Made by a program: the position numbers and the translations under genes. From the NCBI GenBank assembly GCA_029224185.1, contig CM055205.1:16838942-16902941 (forward strand): DNA of 64,000 nucleotides. Direction: 5' to 3'. The notes under the pieces are model-generated. The model worked only from the letters and a program-made list of their open reading frames with translations, was not told the origin of the DNA and made no database searches. The DNA comes from Karalla daura (lineage: Eukaryota > Chordata > Actinopteri > Chaetodontiformes > Leiognathidae). Within the stretch, counting starts at the first letter, position 1; the number at the start of each line of letters is the position of its first letter. Positions 37,197-48,986 of the stretch are shown piece after piece.

Positions 37197-37202
37197 TTTA
37201 TT
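37197..37202 (-). terminator. Candidate abra polyadenylation signal
   Basis: An AATAAA hexamer on the minus strand lies about 200 nt beyond the abra stop codon. It is the first perfect hexamer seen on that strand after the stop. The cleavage site is unproven. Confidence 0.45.
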
Positions 37203-37401
37203 ATAGCACTTTCTTATTTCATAAATATATATACTTGTATGAGTGTGTAAATGTTTGCTCTTGACTGTGACTGGTCAAAGGCGATATAGTAGTTTGAGTT
37301 GTCTAGTAGTAGTCAACCAGCTAATCATAGTATTTTCATTTAAGGATCGAGTAATTAAAATATGAAGTAACTAGAACCAGTTTTGATCCCAGTGTTGGAA
37401 G

Positions 37402-37885
37402 TCACACCAGCAGCGTGATGATCACTCCATCGTCCTGTCCCTGCCAGAGCATCTCGCCTTCAAACGCCACCTTCCCATGTTTCCTGGCCCTCATCAGAAT
37501 CCCCACCACCTTATCGGAGATCCTGACGTATCTGTCGAACAGCTGTCCGAAGGTCACGCGGGTCTTCCCATCTGGGTCCGGGTCAGCCATAGTCCTGATC
37601 ACGTAACACATGTCGTCAATCTCTCGGTGGATGTGCTGTTCGGCCCGCTTGGCCCTGGCTGCCGTCTGGGTGCCCTCCTTTGGGCGTCCGTAGCCCTCCT
37701 GGCCCTTCTGCAGGCGCAGGGACATGGAGTATTCATAGTCAAAGTATTCGCTGAAGGGGTTCAGTTTCTGGTTCACGGTGTGCTCTGAGGCCCAGTTCTG
37801 CCAACGGCTTTTGAGGTTTCCCACAGTGCTGTATTTCTTGGAGAGGGCGTTGATCTTGTTAGCATCCTCAGCTTCCTTTTTGTAC
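37402..37885 (-). CDS. abra: abra coding exon 2 (Costars domain, stop codon)
   Basis: This exon encodes the C-terminal 160 residues of Abra/STARS (523-682, plus the end of codon 522). The acceptor is TCTCTCAG (AG at 37,886-37,887) and the stop TGA is at 37,402-37,404. VGNLKSRWQNWASEHTVNQK followed by LNPFSEYFDYEYSMS is the conserved actin-binding region. From about residue 602 comes the Costars domain, including TFGQLFDRYVRISDKVVGIL and MRARKHGKVAFEGEMLWQGQ, nearly identical to human ABRA. Costars is a compact fold shared with the small COSTARS proteins. In Abra the C-terminal region binds actin and promotes Rho-dependent MRTF/SRF signalling in striated muscle and heart. Identity is unambiguous. 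A paralogue name (a or b copy in some fish) cannot be assigned. Confidence 0.97.
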
Positions 37886-38788
37886 CTGAGAGAGATATAC
37901 CGTGCATTACAAATGGGTCTACGCATACTTTACAAATGCCAGGGGCAAGAGGAGTTAGTGATATTAAACAGATCGTTTTTGAAAAATTAAACTTTAAGGG
38001 TAAAGTTAAAGGGTTAGCTCATAGAAAACAAAGCGAAATGAGTTTGAAATCCCAGTGAGGAATGTCACACTGAAAACAAGCATGTCTAAAATAATGTGTC
38101 ACCATTCAGCAATTTCACTAGATGATGTAAAGGTTTGATGGTTCTGAGATCGTTTGTGTTAATTTTGGATATAACTGCGAGATCTGTCAACAGGGGACCA
38201 TGATGATTCATACAATAGTAAAGATCATCATCTAATTGTCGTGTGTGGGTGAGAAACAATGTCAACTCTTTTTGACATAGTCAAAGTGAGTTTTTCCCCA
38301 TATGACGAGGAAAAGGTGAAGACACAACGAACATTTACTGTATAGCTCTTTCCACTTGCCCTACATCTACTCACTTGCTTATATTTAAAACCAAGCTGCC
38401 TTCTGGCGTTAAAGTGCCTCGAAACTAAACCACTGTAAGATGACCTCTCGACTGTACGGTCATAAAACAGAAACCTGATGCCTGTGGAACCTCGAAGATG
38501 CTAATCACCTTAGTCCCTGACATTCAGGTGCACAAGTCTGTAAATATTCACTTTCTCTAAACAACTTGGGTTTACACATAAAATGAATCCCTCAAAGAAA
38601 CACATCCCGAGTCATTAGAAAATTACTCACATGCTGTAAGTAGTTAATCTTTCATCTGACCTTTAAGAACTGACTGAGGGTTTCTTAGTATTCCGGTTTG
38701 TTTTTCAACATTTTAAAATCCATTCCCACCTCAAATAACTTTTTTAAACAACTTTTTTCTTTTTTTACTGGTACCACTCAACACTCAC
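37886..38788 (-). other. abra: abra intron 1
   Basis: This 903-nt intron runs between GTGAGT (donor) and TCTCTCAG (acceptor). It is AT-rich with no repeat or ORF of interest. The two-exon structure is the same as in mammalian ABRA. Confidence 0.93.
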
Positions 38789-40353
38789 GTTGACACTGTG
38801 GATCTTTTGATCTTCACTGCTGACTCAGAGTCTTCCTCAGACTCTTCCCCCCCGTCCTTCTTCTCTGCTTTTTTCTCCTCTTTCTTTTGAGGATCCTCTG
38901 CTTTTGCCGTCTCCTTGTCGCTGCTCTCACCCCCGCAGGTGCCTCCCACTTCTCTTTGGTGCTCTCCTCCGTCCTTCCCAGGCATCTGCTGTTGCTCCAC
39001 CTGCTTCCAGCTTTTGGTCAGTGCAGACACCATGTTTGAGCATTTCCTGTGTCGTGTGGGCGAGTTCTTCTGCTTCAGGAGTCGGTCAATCTCGTCATCC
39101 GAGGAATGTGACTCCTTGATCTTCTCAGTCAGGAGCTCAATGCTCGATGCACCTTTCTCCACCTTCTTCTCCACATGTTTCTCCTTGATGTGAGACTCAA
39201 CCTGAGGCTCCTCAGCCTGGGGTTCGTCCACCTTCTTCTCCACATGTTTCTCCTTATTGTAAGTCTCAACTGGAGGAACATTGGCCTCGGGTTCGTCCAC
39301 CTTCTTCTCCACATGTTTCTCCTCATTGTGCGTCTCATCTGGAAGCTCCTCAGCCTTGGGTTCAGCCATCTTCTTCTCCACATGTTTGTCCTTATTGTGC
39401 ATCTCAACTTGAAACTCCTCAGCCTTGGGTTCAGCCACCTTCTTCTCCACATGTTTGTCCTTATTGTGCATCTCAACTTGAAACTCCTCAGCCTTGGGTT
39501 CAGCCACCTTCCTGACCACAGGTTTCTCCTTATTGTGTGTCTCATCTGGAAGCTCCTCAGCCTTGGGTTCAGCCACCTTCCTGACCACAGGTTTCTCCTT
39601 ATTGTGTGTCTCATCTGGAAGCTCCTCAGCCTTGGGTTCAGCCTCCTTCTTCACCACATGTTTCTCCTTATTGTAAGTCTCAACTGGAGGAACATCGGCC
39701 TCAGGTTCGTCCACCTTCTTCTCCACATGTTTCTCCTCATTGTGCGTCTCATCTGGAAGCTCCTCAGCCTTGGGTTCAGCCACCTTCTTCTCCACATGTT
39801 TGTCCTTATTGTGCATCACAATTTGAAACTCCTCAGTCTTCGGTTCATCCACCTTCTTCACCACATGTTTCTCCTTATTGTGCGTCTCATCTGGAAGCTC
39901 CTCAGCACTGGGTTCGTCCACCTTCTTCACCAAATGTTTCTCCTTATTATGAGTCTCAGCTGGAGGAACCTCGGCTGTGGGTTCATTCACCTTCTCCACC
40001 ACTTTTTTTTCCTTATAGTGAGACTCACCCAGGGGATCCTTGGCCGTGGGTTCGTCCTTCTTCTGAACCTCTCCAGGACTTATCACTTCAGTTTTGGAGG
40101 TCTCCCTTGACTGCGTCTGGGTTGGAGGAGGTTTCTTCGGGACCCACTTCCACTTAGTTTCCTCTGTGGGTCCCCCCATTGAAGACGGAGCCCATCCAGA
40201 GGGTTCGCTGCTCTGCTTCTTCTCGTTCTCCGTCACCCACTGCTGCCAGCTGCTCGTCAGGCCGCACACCATGCTGATGGCGCGGAGTTTCTTGATGTTC
40301 TTGTTAAGGCTGGGTTTCCTTTGGGAAGTCTGGCCGGCCTGTTTCTCAGACAT
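38789..40353 (-). CDS. abra: abra coding exon 1 (N-terminal region with 13 x 23-aa repeats)
   Basis: This 1,565-nt exon encodes residues 1-522. The start ATG (40,351-40,353, A at -3) is the only ATG before the conserved N-terminus, and an in-frame TGA lies nine codons upstream. Residues 24-54 (RAISMVCGLTSSWQQW, then SEPSGW) match human ABRA. Residues 99-397 are 13 tandem 23-residue charged units. Residues about 420-455 (DEIDRLLKQKNSPTRHRKCS, then MVSALTKSWKQ) match the human DIDRILHSHGSPTRRRKCAN block. The exon ends in a Lys/Glu-rich tail and AVKIKRS, also seen in human as VVRIKR. The donor is CAAC|GTGAGT, and its phase joins exon 2 as ST|YKKEAED. The predicted protein is 682 aa against about 380 in human, and the excess is mainly the repeat array. 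Confidence 0.96.
39163..40059 (-). repeat. In-frame 69-bp minisatellite in abra (13 units)
   Basis: Thirteen contiguous 69-nt units encode a 23-residue motif of the form VxEPxAEELPDETHNKEKHVxKK. No unit has an indel. Units 7 and 8 are nearly identical at the DNA level, as are 9 and 10. The block of units 4-6 (39,646-39,852) resembles units 10-12 (39,232-39,438). The units are rich in Lys, Glu, Val and His and are probably disordered or helical. Copy number may vary between individuals. Confidence 0.95.
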
Positions 40354-41246
40354 AATTACGAGTGTTAACACGTCAATTCAGGCACAATTAATCCCGCTAA
40401 GTGATCTTCCTCAGCAGCTGTCAGATTAGTTTGAACATGTTAATCTCCTCCGTTTCTGTCACGTTTTTTTCCCCCCTCTGTTTGCTCCGTTTGCTGTTGT
40501 GCTCTCTGCCACAGCTCTACAGCGGGGAGAGCAAACCCCAACATGACGGTGGAAAGTATTCGAGTCATCCCTGGCTACCGAGCCGATCGTCTTTCCCTGA
40601 CACCGGTCACCCCTGAGGACTCGCATTTCATCACAGATTGTGGAGCATGTAAGCGGAGGTAAACAGGGCAGTGGACCAGGCCGAGCTGCTGCTAAATTTA
40701 AGATGCATGTGCAATTGCATACTCACTATAACCCAGTTGTAATCATGACAATTTTAAAAAATGAATGGTTAATTATATTACTTTGTTGCAATATTGCATT
40801 AGATTTTAAATGATATGTAGTTAACAATAAAAAGTATTATTTGCAATTCAGACAGAAAGTGTTAAAAAAAATGATTAAAACAAAAAATTCACTGACAGCT
40901 GAGACAAAACCTTGCAAAACTTGAAGCGGCTGCCACCCAGGCTTAAGCCGAGAGTGTCACTGACGGAGGGGGACATTTAATCTGAGGTGTGAAAGGAAGC
41001 AGGGCACTTCTGACCAGGAACGTGTGTGATAGTGTTTAATCTTGCAGTGCAGCTGGTGGTGAGATGAAACTTCATCCGGTCACGGAGCACAGACCAGCCA
41101 GCACCAGCAACATGCACCCTGAGTGTGTTGTTTACAACCTGAGAGCCTCCACGCAAGGAGGCGTTTAGTGCTGCACTTTATGTGGACATGCATGATGTGT
41201 GTGTGTGTTGGTTTTGGAGATTAGTGCACACGAGTGGAAGTTTACA

Positions 41247-41309
41247 CTATAAATACAAGCTGACAGGCACATATGCACTCGCAGACGCACGCACGTGAGG
41301 CTGCAGCTG
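41247..41309 (-). promoter_or_regulatory. Candidate muscle-type element upstream of abra (MEF2-like plus E-boxes)
   Basis: A MEF2-like sequence CTATAAATAC (41,247-41,256, one mismatch to YTAWWWWTAR) is followed by three E-boxes within 55 bases: CATATG (41,270), CACGTG (41,292) and CAGCTG (41,304). Mammalian ABRA is known to respond to MEF2 and SRF. The block lies about 900 nt upstream of the abra start. No perfect CArG box was found nearby. This is motif-level evidence only. Confidence 0.3.
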
Positions 41310-44300
41310 TTTGCACTTTGTCATGGAGAGTGGAAGTGAGTCATCAAGCATCAACCCAGGATGTCTCCTCAATCCCAGGCAGTGTGATGACAGAAACGGT
41401 TTCACATGCTACTCTGAGAGGAGGTTTCAGGCGCCCCCACAAGGACAAATAGGTTCATTACAAGAGAATGCAATACATGGACGTAACCTCAGGATGAAAC
41501 TTCTCTGACTACTATCATGTCGGTTTTTCGTGAAGTGTGCAAGTTGCACGGATCTTATGGGTTGGATAGCTCTATTCATATATCTATCTATTCATCCATC
41601 TGCCAATTACTTTGGGACAGCCTCTGTGTCCCTGTCAAATAATAACACTAAGTGTGAGAGAAGTTTGCTACCTGCAGGTGTCGCTATAACCTCATTATTG
41701 AATACAGCATTGTCTCACAAGGATGTTCAATGCTTTCATTAAACCTTCTCTTCATATTTTATGTTGAAGGAATACTGAGCAAAGAAATAAATTGATCATA
41801 TCCCATCAGTTTAATATACTTGTGATGCACAATTAGCTAACGTTTTCCTGCCTTACGGAATGAAAAATGCAGCGATTATGGTGCTCTGGGATGTTTTTGC
41901 TACACAGAAACACAATCAAATGAACATTACAAAATACTTAAAGTTCCAATGAAAGACCGTGCTGAACCTGTGCATGTTTTCAGTTATCTTGCTGCTGGCT
42001 CCACAGACTGTGCACAGGGTGGTCGACCCAACCTGAGGCTGCAGACGGAGCACCTGTGTTTCCTGCCCACGCTCGACATCTGTTACTGCTGCCTTGTTGA
42101 CCCCTCATTGCTTCTTCTCGCGTTGTTGTTCTTGGCAGCCCCGATTATTGTGCATTAATTGTGCAGGAATGCATCCGTGACGCTGCTGTATGCGAGCTGT
42201 GCTCCGGGTGTTCTGAGGCATTATTGGAGCCATGTTGTTGCAGAGATCGGATCAAGATCCCAGGCCTCAAAAAAACATGTTCTTGCGAGCACCGTCTTGA
42301 TTGCGGCAGTAGCTTGAATTCGGTCTGAGTTTATTTGCGGGACCTGTTCAAATAACTAAGCAGTTAGCGGGATTCACAGGATGTTTTTAACTTTTCATCT
42401 GAGGATTTTATGTCTCCTCATTTCCATGCTAATCAACAATAACATTTGTTACGGTCAAACATATGGCTCTTGACAAATAATCTGAATTAACTGCACTAAG
42501 CTACACTTTTGATCCGACGGCAGCGGCTTCTTGCGGCTCCGCAGCTCTGACCTCGACAAAGGAGCAAGATCCGTCCTGGTCCCAGGAAGAGTAAACCACG
42601 ATGTAATCCACTAAGACTTCCTTCCGAAGAGGCTGTATGTTATTGTTTGGCTGTACCACTTGGCCCTGATGACTGAAGATGGGAAAGACAGTAAATTAAA
42701 GTGAGTTGGACGTAGGGGTCAGCGAGGAGCGGCCAGGAGAGGAAGCCCGGTCTCCTACAGAGAGAGGATGAGCGACAGGAGGACGGAGAGCGCTGCCCAG
42801 GCCAGACGCTCTCTTCAGAGGGGGCTGCAGGTCGGATTTGCATGATAGAGTTTTACATGATGAAGTCGACAGAGGAGGTAGGGTTATGGTAAAAGATAAA
42901 ACAGGAGCTCTTGAGTCTTGCGATTGTTGAGGAGCCTTTGAAGAAGCTCCTTAAATATCTTTCTTAACACAAACAGAACGTGAGAATTTCTGCTGCTAAG
43001 TGAGCAGCTATTGCCTTTGCCAGTGCTTTACAGAAACATTCCACATGTGACACTTCAGTTCATTTTATTTTATGTTCTTGACATGAACTATAGTTAATTG
43101 GACTCACAAATTTGCTGCTTGTATGCTTCTTCACTGACATTAAGTTAGTTGTGTTAGTTTGTGTATCTTACTCCAGAAAATGCAATGTTAGTTTTTCTCA
43201 TTTTCCCATCTTTCCGTTCTTAAACCCAGGTGAGCACACAACCCAGAGAGACATTACTTTAATGTATCATAATATAAACCAAAATTCAACATTGTATTCC
43301 TTTTTCTTTTTTTTTGGGACCCTTTTATAAAATTGAGTCCCACCGCATTTTAATGATATTCAACGTGTTGTTAGAAAATATGGGTTATTGGATTTGAGAC
43401 GTGGCCTTGTTACCAGAGATCTTGTAAAAACATGTTGCTTTTGGCCGGCGTCGCGTCAGTCAGGAATCACACTTCATTACTTCTGACCGCCGCGGCCTCT
43501 GGAGCAATAATTGGTCACACACTTCTCACTCGTTACATCAACTTTTATAACGTTATAATGTTATGCTCAGAAATCCAAAGCAAAACCGAAATGGAAACGT
43601 TGCATTCAAACAACCACCCCGACACTCTGCTTTATGACCTCTGTGCTGCTTTGGATGTTTTCTTGTGACATCTCCCAGACATAGATGAATAAAAAAAACA
43701 CTGGTTTTATGAATCAGAACAAAAAGCAAGCAATTTCGCTCCAACGTCTCTGGTTATCCACACAAAGAGGCCGATTCGGCCTTCAGTGACATGTGAAAGA
43801 AACAGGAAATTTACTGCTCATACTTTTACACCCTTCTAAGCCTCTGTGCTATTATCTGTATGAATGGCTCCTGCCGGGGCCTGCAGCCTGTCTTTAGTTC
43901 ACACCCTCTGTGTACACCAAGTGTCATTCTCACTCCCACAGACCATCAATCACATCAAGCTCCTTTTCAGTTTTCCTAGATGAGGGAGTCCCTCACCTCC
44001 ACGCACGTTTACATTCTAATTCTGACGCATTTATTTTCCAACACCGCAGATTTTTCTCGTCCGTCTTTCGCACAGAGCCGGCGTTGCCCAATCTCAAATC
44101 GCTATATAATCACAGAGCTGGCTTTTCTCCCCGCAGATGGGGAAAATCTTTGATGATCATTATGTACAAATGGCAGCCATTTGCGTTAAAATAAGGTCAA
44201 GATACTGATAAAAAAAGGATCATGAAAAATTAGAAATCAGATAACTTGTTGCTTTAGATTTGGAAATCGCCGGAGCTGGATATTGTCCGAGTCTGACACG

Positions 44301-44858
44301 AAACTCTGCACGTTTTGAAGGAAAACGGCAACAGAGTGCCCGTCTTAAAAGCAGCTCCGAACATTTACACAAAGAGGCGTTTTGGGATTATAGTGGCGCA
44401 AATAACAAAAAAAAAAGGACTTGGAGTTGCTCTCATTGATGTCATCATTTACAGTAATGTTTTCAGGTTGACTTGCGCCTGATGAATTCATGAGTTAACT
44501 CCCTGGCACCCGTTTAGCGCCACGCTCTCTGTGTCGGGGCAGCGTTTTGAAAAACAGTTTTCTTTATCTGCGGTTATTGGTGTGCCAGTCCCAAGGCTTG
44601 AACAAATGGCTTCTTCTGTTGCTGGCCCCGGAGATCGCTCCACAACACGAAAACTTTTAAGAGCCGGTCATTAATCTAAACACGGTACGAATGATGTCAC
44701 CGTCACAGAAAGCCAAAAAGGTGGGGGCGTTCCCCTTCTCTGAGGGGGGACGAAGCTGTGTAGGGAGGCGAGGGCTCAGGATGAAGACGGTTTTTGACGT
44801 CTTTACGAGTGGGACTCCAAAAATATCCCACCAGTGCAAAAAAAAAGGGAGAAGATTA

Positions 44859-45090
44859 CAGGTCCTGTGCGTAGGATTCAGGGGATTATCTGCAGAAACA
44901 ACATTTCAGAACAAGAACAACATTGAGGGCCGAGCTTTCGTAGTTGTGTAGAATCATCTGAGAATTAGATGCTGTGTGATTTTATCGCCTTAAAATGAGC
45001 TTTTTATCTCTGAGTACAGCGTTTAGTTGATTGCAAGCAACTACCCCGCTTCCAGATGCCAATTCTTCTTTGGTTCCACACACCGGACCT
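44859..45090. mobile_element. MITE-like element with terminal inverted repeats
   Basis: The left end reads AGGTCCTGTGCGTAGGA. The inverted right end reads AGGTCCGGTGTGTGGAA, giving about 17-bp imperfect terminal inverted repeats around 230 bp of sequence. TTA flanks both sides (44,856-44,858 and 45,091-45,093), compatible with a 3-bp target duplication of the Harbinger type. Internal strings such as GTAGGATTCAGGGG and TTAAAATGAGC resemble a very common teleost repeat. There is no transposase. The family name is not assigned. Confidence 0.6.
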
Positions 45091-48000
45091 TTAGGAGGAA
45101 GAAAACTACTGGAATAATTCTATATAATAACACTCATTATTGATGTAAACATCACATCAGAATGTATCAGCATATCACCCTGCCAATCTCAACAGTCATC
45201 ACAGATTGACAGAGAAAATGCAGAAAAGGCTCATGCTTTCTTTCTGTTCCATCTGTGGTATAACACAGACCATAACAACAGTTAGCAACAATAAAAAGTA
45301 AAAAAAAAGATAACATAATAGTGCTTATCTATTTGGAAACAGTTTATACTGTATTATGTCTGGCATAAAGTGAGTGAAGACCATAAACTGATGTTCTGGT
45401 TTTACTCTAAAGATGCTTAAGTGGAGCATTTGTCCTTGTTCTCTGGTGTTAACATAGAAAATATGGAACTCAGCAGCTTCATACAGTTAAATGGATTTTT
45501 ACAAACTGTTTTACAATCCTATTCTTTGATATTATGGTCTGTTTCTGTACAGATCCCTGGCCCTTTTGTGACTTGTCTGGCAACGAAACACAGGCTTCTG
45601 CTGATTGTCTTTCATTTACATCCATGATGCTTGCTAAACAATGGAGCTTAGAGACTTTTTTTCATGAACTAAGTGGTTAATGGAGTGATACGGCTATGGA
45701 GCACGTACACATCCAGCCTTATTCATGATGTGTGCTTGGTTCAGAATCAGAGGAGGAATCAGATACTGAGGGAGAACCAGGGGTGCGTCCGCTGACAATT
45801 CACCAGAAACTTCACTTAACTATTGCCTCACAGTCCCATGCCTTCGAGTTCTCACGTACCTAAACAGAGATGGACACACACAATTTACTTTGGAGTATGA
45901 TTTCCATCACACTCGTATTTTATGTTTTTTTTAGCTGCCTGTGGAACTTCTCATCCATTCGAGGAGTTTTTTTTGTATCATTCTAAAACTGTAAATTCAT
46001 CCATGAAGGGAACATTGGTTTAATCAGGAATGCTAATTCAGAATTTCCTTTCTTCTGAATGCCATTTTGTCCTTTTACAATCCTGTTTATTACACTTTTG
46101 ATCATGATTTTTTTTGCTTGCAGTACATCTCAGTTTTTCTCATTGTAGTTCTGCTTTAATATCTATGTGAGCAGGTGGTCTTTGTAGCGTCCACCAGCCC
46201 TCAGTGCTCACACTGCAGGTACTGTGCTCTGTTAATATCTGATCTGGTCCCAGTCCAACAATGTCCATCTGCACTCGGCTCAGAACCCGACCCCTGAATC
46301 CCCACCCCACCTCCCCGCCTCCCTGCCTCCCTGCCTCCTCGGAAGTCTCATCACCCCCCCCCCCCCCTTCACTCCTCCTCACTCCACAGGAAGAAATCCA
46401 TTTTCGGCTGGGCAACCTGGCTGTGGTGTGTGTGTGTGTGTACATGTGTGTGTGTGTACGTAGAGATGACAAGCCCAACGCCACTTTGCTCGACACCCCG
46501 ACTGTCCACAAGAGACAAAACACCCCCCCATCCCCGCCCCCACCCCCCACATCCCCATCTGGTGCAGAAGTGCTGTCCCGACACCAGCAGAGACAGAAAG
46601 GACAGAGCTCCGGCCCCCGCTAGGTGTTTGCCAGCCTGCGTGGACCCTCTTCACACTCGGCTGCTCCGGACTCTATAGAACACATTCCTGCCAGGGTGTC
46701 GGGTCAGCGCCGACGCTGAAGGACGCGCAGCGGTTTGCAGGCCGCGGTAATTTGTTTAACCTCTGATTAGGCCCAGGAATGTCAACTATGAGGAGACACT
46801 ACAGGTCCTGACAGCATCGTTTGACACCCGGGCAATCTGTCACTGCCACCGCAGAGCGAGACAAAGCCACTCGCACCGCCCGGGCGCAGGAGTTTTGATG
46901 TTTTTGCGGCCATCTGGTTTGGTTCCGACAAAAGCGGGAGAAAAGCGTAGTATCTGTGTGATTTATCTGAGGCAATAAGCTTCCTCTGCATGACAGGCGG
47001 TATAGCAATGGTATCGGAAGATTTCAAGCGATGTTGGAGATGCTATCATGAAAGGAGGCTTTTTGAAGTGAAGGCACACCGGATTAAAGAAGGCATAATG
47101 AGGGCCAAACTTTCGGAGCCCTGCCTTTAAAACGATGTCTATCATCGCGTCAATTTGGCACAAAAAGTGCAGCCTAAACACAGATTGAAAACATTAGTGC
47201 ATCACATGCTCCTTTATTTAATCTAGCAACACAACACTGACCACATGTTACAAAAGATGTTTAAATAAATCTGCAAATCTGGAATTTAATGAGGTAAAAG
47301 CAGAGTTATCAAAGGCACATTTCTCCAGGGTTATTATCTTAACTTCCACGTTTTATGCTCAACTTCAAAACATCATTGTACTTCTGGCAGAGTAAAAACC
47401 GGAAAAACAGAAGAGCTTTCCTCAAGAAAGCTGCTCTACGTATACACACACATTAAATTATACAATTTTAGTATGCTAATAAACATGTCAATTGCAGTTT
47501 TACAAGTTCCAGATACACTTTTTTTAATCTTCTCACCACATGTACCTTTAGTAAATACCCCACAGTAGATTCTGTTGTTATAAGCTGGAAGTTATGAAAT
47601 GCGTGTTCACACGGATCACTTGGTGGAATCATTAATTTCATGCTTCACATCCAACTCCAGTCCATTTTTTTCCTTCTCCCCTCCAAAGCTGCATTGATGA
47701 GAAACAGAAACGGGCCTCGGTGCTGAAGCTGCGTCGTGTCCATGTCTGTGAAATATATCTGGACGCGTTTTGTCTTAATGACCTGCTCTTTGTCTGAAAA
47801 CGTTAGGGTGCGATAAAACGGACGGAGCCGCTCGTGAAGTTTTGCGATGTCGGTCAGAGATGTGCTCGAGCCTCGGCCTTGTTCTCTGGGCGCTGGACAC
47901 CAGCTTAATATAAGCATTTTCACACTTGTGAATGTGGAAAGATCATCGTTACGCTTAGGAATATACCATACACGTGTATTTTTTCTTTTAAATTACACAT

Positions 48001-48837
48001 GACTTGCTGTGTATGCAAATGCATGACCTGTGTAGTTATTCTTGTTACAAATCACTAATTACATGCATCTGTGTGGACGTCCTCTTGGTTGTTTGTATTG
48101 AGCAGAGGTAAGCCGATCGCTCTCAATCTGAACTTTGGCAGGAATGAGTCGTTTCTCAGCCAATAACCGAGGCGAATGTATCGGAGTCCAGAGTCTAATC
48201 CAATAACAACCTGACATCTTGAACTCTAAAAATAATCGCGCCCTGACAGGACAGCTCCAGAGCGAGTGCCAGCGAATACTGTGAGTGACCCCCCCCCCCC
48301 AGATTACCAAACACTTGCACCTCTCAAGGTCACCTGCAAACAGAGCTTGTGTTTGATACATGCTGAAAAATTCAGTATACACTGTACAGTACAAAAAAAC
48401 AAAAAACAACATCAAACATTTCACTTTGGGTATCGTATACAGTTGGGATAGCAAAAAACAATACTAAAAACACAATATATAACACATTGGTAAGATTGAT
48501 AGGCTGCGTTCTGTGAGCAAATATGTTGATAAAAAAGAAAAGTCACATCTCAAAAAGTGTTTCCTTCCAGATTCGTTCTGTCCTGCAGTTAAAGAGTCGG
48601 CTCCACTCAGAAGAGTTCAACACCTGCGTATTATCATTATGGAGCAGGTCCCCAGGAGCGCTGCGGTTTGACACCACGCTTGAGTTCTCGTACAGGCTGA
48701 AAATGTTCCCCTTGGCGTGAGGGAACACACCTGGAGGCTTTCGTCCATTAGAAACATCATTCAAGTTTGTGAATCAGCTCGGGAGCAGGAATAAGTCTAG
48801 GTAGATTCTGTCCTGTCCTGTGTGTGTGTGTTTTTGT

Positions 48838-48843
48838 TTTATT
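48838..48843 (-). terminator. Candidate angpt1 polyadenylation signal
   Basis: An AATAAA on the minus strand lies about 145 nt beyond the angpt1 stop. Downstream sequence is CA-rich rather than GU-rich, so a later signal may be used; mammalian ANGPT1 3' UTRs are long. Confidence 0.35.
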
Positions 48844-48986
48844 CCCCCTACATGAACCTCTCAGTTCAGAGGCATCAGGTCGGACAAAAGATTCATCGGA
48901 TGACTCCCCGCAAATGAGATGAGACAAGAGGATAAAATAGGAAGCGACCCTCTAATTAGAAGTGAAGAGTTCACTCTTTGGAGGGA

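Larger units (their letters stand above)
40354..48837. other. Spacer between abra and angpt1
   Basis: This 8.5-kb region lies between the abra start and the angpt1 3' end. It contains the candidate abra regulatory block (41,247-41,309) and a MITE-like element (44,859-45,090). It also has C- and CA-rich low-complexity stretches at about 46,300-46,560 and a poly-C run near 48,291-48,300. ORFs in the 46 kb low-complexity stretch are artefacts of simple sequence. No further gene was seen. Confidence 0.7.

Noticed and set aside
39175..40110. 311-codon plus-strand ORF opposite abra exon 1
   Set aside because: It is the antisense of the 69-bp coding repeat. Its repetitive hydrophobic product and lack of homology point to a by-product of the array; noted as a finding but not annotated as a gene.
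46140..46678. Cluster of overlapping ORFs on both strands
   Set aside because: The open frames follow poly-C and CA/TG low-complexity sequence and have no conserved content.
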